Assembly (NCBI RefSeq): GCF_050871315.1
Contig: NZ_JBJLRE010000001.1
Length of the DNA stretch: 64,000 bases
Direction: 5' to 3' (one strand)
Source of the DNA: Kineococcus gynurae
GTDB taxonomy: Bacteria > Actinomycetota > Actinomycetes > Actinomycetales > Kineococcaceae
In this document: positions 14,368 through 22,101 of the stretch, piece after piece
How positions within the stretch are numbered: the first letter of the stretch is position 1
Layout: every line of letters begins with the position of its first letter
Notes under the pieces: generated by a model
Database searches by the model: none
Told to the model about the DNA's origin: nothing
The model's input: the letters and a program-made list of their open reading frames with translations, nothing else
Position numbers and translations under genes: made by a program

Positions 14368-15693
14368 ATGAGAGACGACCTCGCCGCCCAGGGTCTGCGC
14401 GAGTCCGCGACGTTCGACCGCACCACGATCGCCGCGATCCAGCACGCCGCCCGCACCGGCATCTACGACATCCGCGGGGGTGGGGCCAAGCGCCGGCTCC
14501 CGCACTTCGACGACCTGCTGTTCCTCGGCGCCAGCATGTCCCGCTACCCCCTGGAGGGGTACCGGGAGCGCTGCGACACCGACGTCGTGCTCGGCGACCG
14601 CCACGCGAAGTTCCCGCTCCGGCTGGCCACCCCGGTCACCATCGCCGGGATGAGTTTCGGGGCGCTCTCGGGGCGGGCCAAGGAGGCGCTCGGCCGCGGG
14701 GCCAGCGAGGTGGGGACCTCCACGACCACCGGGGACGGGGGGATGACGGAGGAGGAGCGCGGCCACTCCAAGCACCTCGTCTACCAGTACCTGCCCAGCC
14801 GGTACGGCATGAACCCCGACCACCTGCGGGCGGCCGACGCCATCGAGATCGTCCTCGGGCAGGGGGCGAAACCCGGTGGGGGCGGGATGCTCCTGGGGCA
14901 GAAGATCACCGAGCGCGTGGCCGGGATGCGGACCCTGCCCGTCGGGGTGGACCAGCGTTCGGCCTGCCGGCACCCGGACTGGACCGGCCCCGACGACCTG
15001 GCCATCAAGATCGCCGAACTCCGGGAGATCACCGACTGGGAGAAACCGGTCTACGTCAAGATCGGCGCGTCCCGGCCCTACTACGACGTCAAGCTCGCCG
15101 TGAAGGCCGGCGCCGACGTCGTGGTCGTCGACGGGATGCAGGGCGGGACCGCCGCGACCCAGGACGTGTTCATCGAGCACGTCGGCATCCCCACCCTGGC
15201 CGCGATCCCGGAGGCCGTGCGGGCGTTGCAGGAGATGGGGATGCACCGCAAGGTCCAGCTCGTCGTCTCCGGCGGGATCCGCAACGGGGCCGACCTGGCC
15301 AAGTGCATGGCGCTCGGCGCGGACGCGGTCGCCATCGGTACCGCGGCGTTGATCGCCCTGGGCGACAACGACCCGGCCCTGGACGAGGAGTACCGCAAGA
15401 TCGGTTCCGCGGCCGGGTACTACGACGACTGGCAGGCGGGGCGGGACCCGGCGGGGATCACCACCCAGGACCCGGAGCTGCAGCAGAACTTCGACCCGGA
15501 GGTCGGGGGGCGCCGCCTGGCGAACTACCTGCGGGTCATGACCATGGAGGCCCAGATCATCGCCCGGGCCTGCGGCAAGGCCCACCTGCAGCACCTCGAA
15601 CCCGAGGACCTGGTGGCCCTGACGATCGAGTCGGCGGCCATGACCCGGTTGCCGCTGGCCGGGACGTCGTGGGTGCCCGGGCAGGGGCTCTGA
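14368..15693 (+). CDS. mgsC: N-methylglutamate synthase subunit C-like, FMN/FeS glutamate-synthase domain
   Basis: 441 aa, homologous to the central FMN-binding TIM-barrel domain of glutamate synthase. Visible are MSFGALSGRAKEALGRGAS, the TGDGGMTEEER stretch, GQGAKPGGGGMLLG with the phosphate-binding glycines, the strand DVVVVDGMQGGTAATQ, and VVSGGIRNGADLAKCMALGADAVAIGTAA for FMN phosphate binding. Alone it could be a GlxD or archaeal-type glutamate synthase subunit; with GmaS and split GXGXG and glutaminase subunits next to it, N-methylglutamate synthase is the best fit. It transfers the amino or methylamino group inside the complex in the cytoplasm. Confidence 0.83.
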   Translation: MRDDLAAQGLRESATFDRTTIAAIQHAARTGIYDIRGGGAKRRLPHFDDLLFLGASMSRYPLEGYRERCDTDVVLGDRHAKFPLRLATPVTIAGMSFGALSGRAKEALGRGASEVGTSTTTGDGGMTEEERGHSKHLVYQYLPSRYGMNPDHLRAADAIEIVLGQGAKPGGGGMLLGQKITERVAGMRTLPVGVDQRSACRHPDWTGPDDLAIKIAELREITDWEKPVYVKIGASRPYYDVKLAVKAGADVVVVDGMQGGTAATQDVFIEHVGIPTLAAIPEAVRALQEMGMHRKVQLVVSGGIRNGADLAKCMALGADAVAIGTAALIALGDNDPALDEEYRKIGSAAGYYDDWQAGRDPAGITTQDPELQQNFDPEVGGRRLANYLRVMTMEAQIIARACGKAHLQHLEPEDLVALTIESAAMTRLPLAGTSWVPGQGL

Positions 15694-15710
15694 GCGGTTC
15701 TTCCGGCTGG

Positions 15711-16226
15711 GTGCGGTTCGCCGGCACCGCACCCCGCCCGTGGCGCAACGGGTCGGGCACGACCCGGGAGCTGCACCGTGACGAGGACTGGCGTCTCAGC
15801 GTGGCCGAGATCGGGGGACCGGCCACCTTCTCGGAGTTCCCCGGGTTCGACCGGACCCTCGTGGTGGCCCGGGGCGCGGTCGAGCTGTCGGTCGATGGCG
15901 TCGGGTACCGTCTCGTCGCCGGTGAGGCCCTGGCCTTCCCGGGCGAGGCCGACGTCCGGGCCCACGCTCCCGACGCACCGGCCCGGGTCGTGAACGTCAT
16001 GGCCGACCGGACGCGGGGCGGTGTCGTGGTGGAGGTGGCCCGGGTGAGCGGTGCGGTGCCCGCCGCGGCCGGGATGGTCCTGCTCGCCGGACGGGCCACC
16101 TGCCACGGCCGGGCGGGGGGACCCGGCGACGCCGTCGTCCCCGTCGCCGCGGGTCGTGTCCACGCCGTCCACGCCCTGACCGTCCTCGTGCGCCCCCGAC
16201 CCCGGGGGCCGGAAGGAGCATCGTGA
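15711..16226 (+). CDS. HutD/Ves family cupin
   Basis: 171 aa. The GTG at 15711 was taken as start because it gives the family N-terminus VRFAGTAPRPWRNGSGTTREL (compare the W-R/K-N-G-x-G-x-T motif of HutD/Ves proteins); an in-frame GTG at 15669 is possible. This is a bicupin-like beta protein (LSVAEIGGPATFSEFPGFDRTLVVARG follows). HutD is thought to limit histidine catabolism in Pseudomonas, and Ves is of unknown function in E. coli. Neither role is established for actinobacteria. Its stop overlaps the next start (GTGA), so it is coupled to the sarcosine-oxidase-like gene, suggesting a role in this N-methyl amino-acid operon. Confidence 0.7.
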   Translation: MRFAGTAPRPWRNGSGTTRELHRDEDWRLSVAEIGGPATFSEFPGFDRTLVVARGAVELSVDGVGYRLVAGEALAFPGEADVRAHAPDAPARVVNVMADRTRGGVVVEVARVSGAVPAAAGMVLLAGRATCHGRAGGPGDAVVPVAAGRVHAVHALTVLVRPRPRGPEGAS

Positions 16227-17383
16227 CCGATCTGCCCGACTCCACCCACCTCGTCGTCGGGGCGGGCCTGGCCGGGGCGGCGACCGCGTGGCGCCTGGCC
16301 ACCCGCGGCCTCGCCGTCACCGTCGTCGAACGCCGGTCCCCGGCTTCCCCCGACGGCAGTTCCCACGGGTCCGCCCGGATCTTCCGGTACGGCTACGCCG
16401 AGCAGCACTACGCCGACCTGGTCGTGGCCGCCCGGCCCGGGTGGGACGAACTGGCCGAGGTCCACGGCGCCCCGCTCATCACGCCCACCGGCACCATCGA
16501 TTTCGGGGCCGAACGCGACCCGCGGGCCGTCGCCGCCGTGCTGGCCGCGGCCGGGGTCGAGCACGAACTCCTGACGTCCGAGCAGGCCCGGCGGCGCTGG
16601 CCGCAGATCGCGGTCGACTCCGACGTGCTGCACCACGGCGGAGGCGGGGTGCTCGACGCCGAGACGGCCGTCCACGCGATGCTCAGGGCCGCCGAGGCCG
16701 CCGGCGCCCGCGTGCTCACCGACTGGCCGCTGGCGGGGTTGTCGCGCACCCCGCGGGGTTTCCTGGCCCGCAGCGCCGACGGTCGCACCGAGAGCGCCGC
16801 CGCGGTCGTGGTCGCCGCCGGGGGGTGGTTGCCCGACCTGCTCGCCGGACTCACCCTGCCCCAGGGTTTCCTGGCGGCCTTCCCACCGCTGGAGGTCCGG
16901 CAGGAGAACGCCTTCCACTTCCCCTGGGCCGAGGACGTGGCGCCCGGCCCGACCTGGCCGACGTTCATCCACAAACGCTCCGACATCCAGGTCTACGGTC
17001 TGCCGGGTGGCCGGGACGCCGGGTTCCGCGGGCAGAAGGTCGCCGAGTTCAACGGTGGCCGGGTCCTGCGGTCGGCCGCCGAGCAGACCGGCGTCGTGGA
17101 CCCGGCCAACCGCGACCGCGTCGTGGAGTACGTGCGCCGGTTCCTGCCGGGCCTGGTCCCCGAGCCCTACGCCGAGACGACCTGCCTGTTCACGAACACC
17201 CCGACCGAGGACTTCGTCGTCGACGGGGTCGACGGGGTCACCGTCGTCTCGCCGTGCTCGGGTCACGGGGCCAAGTTCGCCCCGCTGCTGGGGCAGATCG
17301 CGGCCGACGTGGCGACCGGGACCGCGCCGGCACCGGAGTTCTTCCGCGTCGGGGTCGCGACGGCGGGGGTCGTCGGTGCCTGA
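16223..17383 (+). CDS. Monomeric sarcosine oxidase / N-methyl-amino-acid oxidase-like flavoenzyme
   Basis: 386 aa, the length of MSOX/SolA enzymes. The FAD-binding Rossmann motif VVGAGLAGAATAWRLATRG is at residue 11 onwards; GSSHGSARIFRYGY contains the substrate-carboxylate Arg region of MSOX; TTCLFTNTPTEDFVVD places a Cys where MSOX attaches FAD covalently; and CSGHGAKFAPLLG contains the conserved Lys that activates O2. It should oxidise an N-methyl amino acid to the free amine, formaldehyde and H2O2. Position behind gmaS-mgsABC makes N-methylglutamate an attractive substrate, replacing N-methylglutamate dehydrogenase; sarcosine or N-methyltryptophan are alternatives. The GTG start has GGAAGGAG upstream. 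Confidence 0.83.
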   Translation: MTDLPDSTHLVVGAGLAGAATAWRLATRGLAVTVVERRSPASPDGSSHGSARIFRYGYAEQHYADLVVAARPGWDELAEVHGAPLITPTGTIDFGAERDPRAVAAVLAAAGVEHELLTSEQARRRWPQIAVDSDVLHHGGGGVLDAETAVHAMLRAAEAAGARVLTDWPLAGLSRTPRGFLARSADGRTESAAAVVVAAGGWLPDLLAGLTLPQGFLAAFPPLEVRQENAFHFPWAEDVAPGPTWPTFIHKRSDIQVYGLPGGRDAGFRGQKVAEFNGGRVLRSAAEQTGVVDPANRDRVVEYVRRFLPGLVPEPYAETTCLFTNTPTEDFVVDGVDGVTVVSPCSGHGAKFAPLLGQIAADVATGTAPAPEFFRVGVATAGVVGA

Positions 17384-18605
17384 ACCCACCCTCGGCAGCA
17401 CCGCCGGAATGCTCGCGCAGATCGCCGGCACGGGCCGCGACCGGCACCGCGGGGGGTACTCCCGCCCGGTGTTCGCCCCGGCCGAGCGCGAGCTCGTGGA
17501 CTGGTGGACCGAGCAGGTCCGCCGACGGGGTCTCGAGGTCGAGACCGACCGCAACGGGATCCTCTGGAGCTGGTGGAACCCGACCGGTCGGCCGTTGCGC
17601 GACGGCGTCGTGACCGGCAGCCACCTGGACTCCGTCCCCGGGGGCGGTGCCTACGACGGCCCGCTGGGGCTCGCCTCCGCCCTGCGGTCGCTGGACCTGC
17701 TGCGGGAGAGGGAGATCGACCCGGTCCGTCCGCTCGGCCTCGCGGTGTTCCCCGAGGAGGAGGGGTCCCGTTTCGGGGTCGCCTGCCTCGGGTCGCGGTT
17801 GCTCACCGGAGCCATCGACCCCGAGCGGGCCCGCTCGCTGACCGACCCGGACGGGCGCAGCTTCGCCGACGCCGCCCGGGGTGCCGGGATCGACCCGCGG
17901 CACCTGGGTCGCGACGACGAGACGCTGTCCCGCATCGGTCGTTTCGTGGAACTGCACGTCGAGCAGGGCCGGGGGTTGGTCGACCGGGAGGCGCCGGTGG
18001 CCGTGGCCACGTCGATCCTCGGGCACGGGCGCTGGCGCGTCTCGGTGCACGGGCAGGGCAACCACGCGGGCACCACGCTGCTCGCCGACCGGCGCGACCC
18101 GATGGTCACCGCCGCGGGCGTCGTCCTCGCCGTGCGCCGGGTCGCCGCCGCCCACCCCGGGGCCCGGGCGACGGTGGGCCGGTTGGTCCCGGTCCCCGGG
18201 GGGACCAACGTCATCGCCTCCCGGGTCGACCTCTGGCTCGACGTGCGTCACGCCGAGGACGCGGTGACCGCGGCCGTCGTCGCCGAGATCACCCGGCGCG
18301 CGCAGGTGGTCGCGGGCGAGGAGGGGTGCAGCGTCGAGGTCCGGGAGGAGTCCTCGAGCCCGACCGTCGACTTCGACCCGGCCCTGCGCGACCGGCTCGG
18401 CGCGGTCCTGCCCACCGCGCCCCTCCTGGCCACCGGGGCCGGGCACGACGCCGGGGTCCTGGCCGCCCACGTGCCCACCGCGATGCTGTTCACCCGCAAC
18501 CCCAGCGGCGTCTCGCACTCCCCGGAGGAGCACGTGACCGACGACGACGCCGAACTCGGCTCGTCGGCCCTGGCCGACGTCCTGGCCGACCTGCTCACGA
18601 CCTGA
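17376..18605 (+). CDS. M20-family amidohydrolase (N-carbamoyl-amino-acid hydrolase / allantoate amidohydrolase-like)
   Basis: 409 aa from GTG 17376, which overlaps the preceding stop; ATG 17409 is an alternative. Zinc-peptidase motifs of the hydantoinase/carbamoylase branch are intact: TGSHLDSVPGGGAYDGPLG (metal His and Asp), FPEEEGSRFG (catalytic and metal Glu), ELHVEQG, and SHSPEEHV near the C-terminus, with a dimerisation domain around GQGNHAGTT. Substrates in this family include N-carbamoyl amino acids, allantoate and ureidoglycolate. Allantoate would link it to the urate genes 15 kb away, whereas the operon suggests an amide or carbamoyl derivative of an N-methyl amino acid. The 3' end overlaps the convergent hydrolase gene by 11 bases. 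Confidence 0.8.
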   Translation: MPEPTLGSTAGMLAQIAGTGRDRHRGGYSRPVFAPAERELVDWWTEQVRRRGLEVETDRNGILWSWWNPTGRPLRDGVVTGSHLDSVPGGGAYDGPLGLASALRSLDLLREREIDPVRPLGLAVFPEEEGSRFGVACLGSRLLTGAIDPERARSLTDPDGRSFADAARGAGIDPRHLGRDDETLSRIGRFVELHVEQGRGLVDREAPVAVATSILGHGRWRVSVHGQGNHAGTTLLADRRDPMVTAAGVVLAVRRVAAAHPGARATVGRLVPVPGGTNVIASRVDLWLDVRHAEDAVTAAVVAEITRRAQVVAGEEGCSVEVREESSSPTVDFDPALRDRLGAVLPTAPLLATGAGHDAGVLAAHVPTAMLFTRNPSGVSHSPEEHVTDDDAELGSSALADVLADLLTT

Positions 18606-19281
18606 GGCCGGCCACCGCCTGGAGCACGGCGACGTGCAGACGCGGGTCCCCGAGGGGGTGGAAGTGCCCGTCCAGGGGCAGTTCGACCTCCTGCGCCCCC
18701 TCCAGCGCGGCCGCCCCGGTCGCCCGAGGGACGTGGGGGTCGAACCGCGGGCGCAACGCCACGATGCGCGAGTGGGCCGACACGTCCGCGGCCAGCCGGC
18801 GCAGCCGGGGGTCGGTGGGGGAGAGGCGGCGCACGGCCCGGACGGGGAACCAGCGCGCGTAGGTCGACCCGGCGAAGGGGGTCGCCACCGTCACCACCCC
18901 GGCGACCCGGGCGTCGAGGTCGGGATCGGCCAGCGCGGCCTTGGCGATCAACCCGCCCTTGGAGTGGGCCACCACGACCACGTCGTGCAGGTCCAGGTCG
19001 AGCACGCGGGCGCGCAGCAGCCGCGCCCCCTCGTCGAGCTCGGCGGAGTTCGTCCGCAGGCCGGGCACGACGTGCACGGGGTGCCCCGCGGCGTGCAGGG
19101 CGTCGCCGAGGTCGCGCAGCACGGCCCAGGACTCCCAGATGCCCGGCAGCAGCACCACGTCACCGGCCGACCCGCCCGCCCAGGCCCGCGGGTCCGGGGG
19201 GTTCAGGAGGGCCCGCAGCTGGGCCGTCACGATCCAGGCGTAGTCGCGGGCGCGCAGCCGTAGCCGCAGGCCGGTGCGCAC
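18595..19281 (-). CDS. Alpha/beta hydrolase, lipase/esterase-like
   Basis: 228 aa from a GTG start. The nucleophile elbow AHSKGGLIAKAAL (Ser at about residue 108) is a variant of the GHSxG motif seen in PGAP1-like and triacylglycerol-lipase-like proteins. DVVLLPGIWESW at about residue 40 provides the oxyanion-hole turn, and DGHFHPLGDPRLH near the end provides the catalytic His. The N-terminal 30 residues are basic, without a convincing signal peptide. It follows a second hydrolase gene by only three bases on the same strand, so the two are an operon. The substrate is unknown. Confidence 0.75.
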   Translation of the reverse strand: MRTGLRLRLRARDYAWIVTAQLRALLNPPDPRAWAGGSAGDVVLLPGIWESWAVLRDLGDALHAAGHPVHVVPGLRTNSAELDEGARLLRARVLDLDLHDVVVVAHSKGGLIAKAALADPDLDARVAGVVTVATPFAGSTYARWFPVRAVRRLSPTDPRLRRLAADVSAHSRIVALRPRFDPHVPRATGAAALEGAQEVELPLDGHFHPLGDPRLHVAVLQAVAGLRS

Positions 19282-19284
19282 GGC

Positions 19285-20088
19285 TCAGCGACCGACGAGC
19301 CCGGCCAGGTGCTCCCGCACCTGGTCGGCGTGGGCGAAGACCACCGAGTGCGCCGCGCCGGGCACCTCCGCCCACCGCCCGTCCTTCGCCCGGCCCGCCA
19401 GCAGCTCGACCCACGCCCGCGGCGCGACCGCGTCGCGACCCCCGCGCAGCACCAGGACCGGTGCCCGGACGAGACGGATCCGCTCCTCGATGGGGTAGGT
19501 CATCATCGAGGGCAGCACGTGGGAGAACCACCTCCACCCGCAGCGCAGGTACCCCTCCAGCGACATCGCCCGCACCGCAGCGGGTTCGAACACCGCGCTC
19601 TGCAGCAGGCGCAACCCCTGCCGGGGCACGGACCGCTCGGCCAGGTTCACCGGCGGGCCGATCAGCGCCAGGTGGGCGATGGCCTCGGGGTCCTGCAGCG
19701 CGGCCTCGGTGGCGACCTGCGCCCCCATCGAGTGCCCGACGAGCAGCACCCGGGTGAGCCGCGTCTCCCGGATCCACGAGGCGAGCAGGCGGCCCATGTC
19801 CTCGGTCGAGAGGCGACGGTCGGGGTGCGGCACCCCGGCGAACCCGGGCAGCTCCACCAGGTGGACCGTCCCGAAGTGGGCCAGCTCGACGGCCAGGCGC
19901 TGGAAGTACTCCGAGGAGACGCCCAGCCCGTGGACCAGGACGACGTCGTGGCGGTGGTCGGGGTGCACGCCGCCGGTGACGGCCATCCACATCGTCCAGG
20001 TGCGCAACCACACGTCGCCGTGCCGGACCCGGTCGATGCGGACGGTCAGACCGCTGGGCATGTCGGCGGCGGTCAGTCGGTGCGGCAC
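19285..20088 (-). CDS. Alpha/beta hydrolase
   Basis: 267 aa. Classical fold: VLVHGLGVSSEYFQ (oxyanion hole), nucleophile elbow GHSMGAQVATEA (about residue 119), an acid in VLVLRGGRDAVAPRAWVELL and the His in VPGAAHSVVF. The family includes epoxide hydrolases, dehalogenases and ester hydrolases. The predicted nucleophile is Ser, so esterase, lactonase or C-C hydrolase activity is more likely than dehalogenation. It is the first gene of a two-gene unit with the lipase-like protein; no other context points to its substrate. Confidence 0.75.
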   Translation of the reverse strand: MPHRLTAADMPSGLTVRIDRVRHGDVWLRTWTMWMAVTGGVHPDHRHDVVLVHGLGVSSEYFQRLAVELAHFGTVHLVELPGFAGVPHPDRRLSTEDMGRLLASWIRETRLTRVLLVGHSMGAQVATEAALQDPEAIAHLALIGPPVNLAERSVPRQGLRLLQSAVFEPAAVRAMSLEGYLRCGWRWFSHVLPSMMTYPIEERIRLVRAPVLVLRGGRDAVAPRAWVELLAGRAKDGRWAEVPGAAHSVVFAHADQVREHLAGLVGR

Positions 20089-20133
20089 CGCGTCATCATG
20101 GCAGCCGCGCGCCGGCGCCGACCCTCCGCGCGA

Positions 20134-20790
20134 TCAGTCGCTCCGCTCGCCGTAGGCGGTGACCGCCAGGAACTTGGCCGGCAGCTCGCGCAGCTCCTCG
20201 GGGCCGTGCGGCCCCTCGCCGTCGAACTGCAGGGCGTCGCCCGGCCGCATCGTGTACCGCGCCTCGCCGTGCCCGTAGACCATCTCGCCCTCGAGCATGA
20301 AGAGCAGCTCGGTCCCGGGGTGCTGGAACAGCGGGAAGACCTCGCTGGCCTCGGTGAGGGTCACCAGGACCGCCTCCATCCGCTTGTGCGGGCCGCGCAG
20401 CGCACCGAGGAGCTCGTAGAGGTGGCCCTGCCGGGAACCGCGCCGCACGATGCGGGCGCCGTGCCCGGCGGGGACGAACACCGCCTCGCGCTCGGCGTCG
20501 ACGCCGCGGAACAACGCGCTGACGGGGACCTGCAACCCGGCCGCCAACCGGGCCAGCGTGGTCAGGCTGCAGGAGGTCTGCGCGTTCTCGATCTTGGAGA
20601 GCATGGCCTTGGAGATGCCCACGCGCTCGGCCATCTCCGCGACCGAGACCCCGGCCGCGGTGCGGTAGGCCCGGACGTGGGCGGCGATGGTCCGTTCCAG
20701 GTCCCCCTCGACCGGTCCGGCCGCCTCGCGCGGGATCTCCCGGGCCGCCGACCCCGTCGCGACGGGTTCGTCCTGGTCGCCGCTGTGCAT
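20134..20790 (-). CDS. XRE-family regulator with C-terminal cupin
   Basis: 218 aa. The start was set at ATG 20790; the frame extends upstream but without similarity. An HTH_3 domain (about residues 28-85, containing VSVAEMAERVGISKAMLSKIEN) is joined to a cupin_2 domain (about 140-210: GTELLFMLEGEMVYGHGEARYTMRPGDALQFDGEGPHGPEEL). This HTH-cupin architecture is common among regulators of small-molecule catabolism, in which the cupin senses the ligand. It is last in the operon SnoaL-flavin reductase-XRE, separated from the reductase gene by a terminator-like hairpin, so some read-through or its own promoter is needed. Confidence 0.85.
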   Translation of the reverse strand: MHSGDQDEPVATGSAAREIPREAAGPVEGDLERTIAAHVRAYRTAAGVSVAEMAERVGISKAMLSKIENAQTSCSLTTLARLAAGLQVPVSALFRGVDAEREAVFVPAGHGARIVRRGSRQGHLYELLGALRGPHKRMEAVLVTLTEASEVFPLFQHPGTELLFMLEGEMVYGHGEARYTMRPGDALQFDGEGPHGPEELRELPAKFLAVTAYGERSD

Positions 20791-20802
20791 GGGCCCATCA
20801 TG

Positions 20803-20825
20803 CCCGGCCCCCCTCGGGGGCCGGG
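20803..20825. terminator. GC-rich hairpin after flavin reductase gene
   Basis: A perfect 10-bp stem (CCCGGCCCCC/GGGGGCCGGG) with a three-base loop sits 16 bases past the flavin reductase stop and 13 bases before the XRE start on the minus strand. No U-tract follows, as is usual in high-GC actinobacteria. It probably attenuates expression of the regulator gene. Confidence 0.55.
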
Positions 20826-20840
20826 TGCGGCCCGGGACCC

Positions 20841-21362
20841 TCAGAGCTCGACGAGGCGACCCCCGTCGTAGAACTTCGCGGCCTTGTAGACCATGGGCGC
20901 GACGTCGTTCACGGTCGCGTGGCGGACGCGGCCGATGAAGATGGTGTGCGTCTTGACCTGGAACCGTTCGCGGATCTCGGCCTCCAGGGTCGCGGCGGAA
21001 CCGTCGATCAGGGGGGAGCCGTGCGGCCCCGGCGTCCAGGCGACCTTCGAGAACTTGTCGGGCTCCTTGGAGGCGAACACCCCGAGGACGTCCTGCTGGG
21101 CGTTGCTCAGCACGTTCACCCCGAGATGCGTCGAGCTGAACAGCGCCGGCCACGTCGAGGAACTGCGCTGCACGCAGACCATGATGATCGGCGGGTCGTA
21201 GGAGATGGAGCAGTAGGCGCTCACCGCGAGACCGCGGGCCTGCTCGCCGTCCATGGTGCTGACGACGGTGACGCCGGAGACGAACTGCTTGTTGAACCCG
21301 CGCACCAGGGCGGGGTCGGGTTCGACCCCGGGGACGACGATCGGGTCGGTGGTCTCGCTCAT
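20841..21362 (-). CDS. Flavin reductase, likely reductase component of a two-component monooxygenase
   Basis: 173 aa from ATG 21362. It belongs to the flavin reductase-like (FMN-binding split barrel) family: SGVTVVSTMDGEQARGLAVSAYCSISYDPPIIMVCV is the typical flavin-binding opening, followed by FASKEPDKF and a C-terminal GRVRHATV...YKAAKFYDG. It would supply FMNH2 or FADH2 using NAD(P)H. The likely partner is the luciferase-type oxygenase at 26501, in the same regulon. Its start overlaps the SnoaL gene stop. In the described trigonelline and pyridine pathways the ring-opening oxygenase works with such a reductase. Confidence 0.88.
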   Translation of the reverse strand: MSETTDPIVVPGVEPDPALVRGFNKQFVSGVTVVSTMDGEQARGLAVSAYCSISYDPPIIMVCVQRSSSTWPALFSSTHLGVNVLSNAQQDVLGVFASKEPDKFSKVAWTPGPHGSPLIDGSAATLEAEIRERFQVKTHTIFIGRVRHATVNDVAPMVYKAAKFYDGGRLVEL

Positions 21363-21793
21363 CAGTCGTGCCTCACGGTCTGGATGCCCAGGGCATCGAG
21401 GAGTTGGCTGGGGTCCCAGGTGACCAGTTCGCGGCGCACCCGGCCCTCGTCGTCGAGGTGGCAGAGGTTGCTGCCGTGGATGGTGACGGAGCGGCGGGTG
21501 GCCGGCACGCCCTGCAGTTCCGCCCGGTGAGTTCCCGTGCTCGTCCAGAAGACCGCCACGGTGCCGCCGTCCTCCACCACGGCGGTGACCGTGGTCGTGA
21601 GGTCGGGGAAGGCGCGTCGGGTGTCGACGATCTCGGCCTTGAACTCCGCGGCCGACAGGACCCGCTCCGACCCGTTCGTCGTGCGCTCGTAGTCGTCGGC
21701 CACGAGGTCGTCCAGCGCCTCGACCTCGCCCTCGTCCCACGCCCGTCGCCACGTCTCCCGCAGCCGGGCCTTGAGCGCTGACTCCGTCGTCAT
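21362..21793 (-). CDS. SnoaL-like / ester cyclase family protein
   Basis: 143 aa NTF2-like protein. RETWRRAWDEGEVEALDDLVADDYER is the usual first helix pair, followed by FKAEIVDTRRAFPDLTTTV, FWTSTGTHRAELQGVPATRRSVTI and an Asp-containing final strand. Members include polyketide cyclases, limonene-epoxide-hydrolase relatives and many uncharacterised catabolic accessory proteins. It is the first gene of the operon with the flavin reductase and XRE-cupin gene, behind a strong promoter at 21836-21864. It could handle an unstable ring-opening product, for example by lactonisation or hydration, but this is speculation. Confidence 0.75.
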   Translation of the reverse strand: MTTESALKARLRETWRRAWDEGEVEALDDLVADDYERTTNGSERVLSAAEFKAEIVDTRRAFPDLTTTVTAVVEDGGTVAVFWTSTGTHRAELQGVPATRRSVTIHGSNLCHLDDEGRVRRELVTWDPSQLLDALGIQTVRHD

Positions 21794-21821
21794 CGTTCCT
21801 CCTCCAGGGTGCGCAACCGCC

Positions 21822-21864
21822 CGCTTGTATGGTTCAGCGTAGAGCCGTCCGGGGAGGCCGTCAA
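21822..21864 (-). promoter_or_regulatory. Sigma70-type promoter with downstream operator for SnoaL-flavin reductase-XRE
   Basis: On the minus strand: TTGACG (21864-21859), a 17-base spacer, TACGCT (21841-21836), then two bases on, ACCATACAAGCG (21833-21822). The last element recurs as ACCATGCAAGCG before the DUF1185 operon and ACCATGCATCAG before the transporter gene. Its position over the expected transcription start suggests repressor binding. Confidence 0.7.
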
Positions 21865-21983
21865 CGGGTCGGGTCCGCGCCGGCGTGCGGGTCCGCGGGC
21901 GGATCCCCCTCCGTGATGCGTTGCTGCAGAGCAGGTCGAGCCCTCGCGCCGAGACCGGTGCCGAGAAGGTGCGGCTCAGGGTC

Positions 21984-22029
21984 TGGACGGCAACCGGTCG
22001 GCGGGGTTACGGTCTCTACCATGCAAGCG
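21984..22029 (+). promoter_or_regulatory. Promoter with downstream operator for the DUF1185-ALDH operon
   Basis: TGGACG (21984), an 18-base spacer, TACGGT (22008), then ACCATGCAAGCG at 22018-22029, four bases after the -10. The -10 fits the actinobacterial TANNNT pattern. The operator-like 12-mer differs from the one on the divergent side by a single base. Confidence 0.65.
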
Positions 22030-22101
22030 ACCGGGTCGTCCGGTCGTCAGCCCCGGTGAGCGCAGAGCAGCGCGACCACGGACCCGAGGAGAGGGCAGCC
22101 G

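Larger units (their letters stand above)
21794..22101. promoter_or_regulatory. Divergent regulatory region of the catabolic regulon
   Basis: This 308-base region separates the SnoaL operon (minus) from the DUF1185 operon (plus). It holds a promoter in each direction, each followed by the same operator-like sequence (entries at 21822-21864 and 21984-22029). A strong GGAGGAGG ribosome site precedes the SnoaL gene; AGAGG precedes the DUF1185 gene. I see no coding sequence in it. Confidence 0.7.

Noticed and set aside
18595..20088. The two alpha/beta hydrolases as part of the methylamine or ring-cleavage pathway
   Set aside because: They lie between the clusters but on the opposite strand, lack the ACCATrCA or GlnR-like sites, and resemble lipases or esterases, so no link can be supported.
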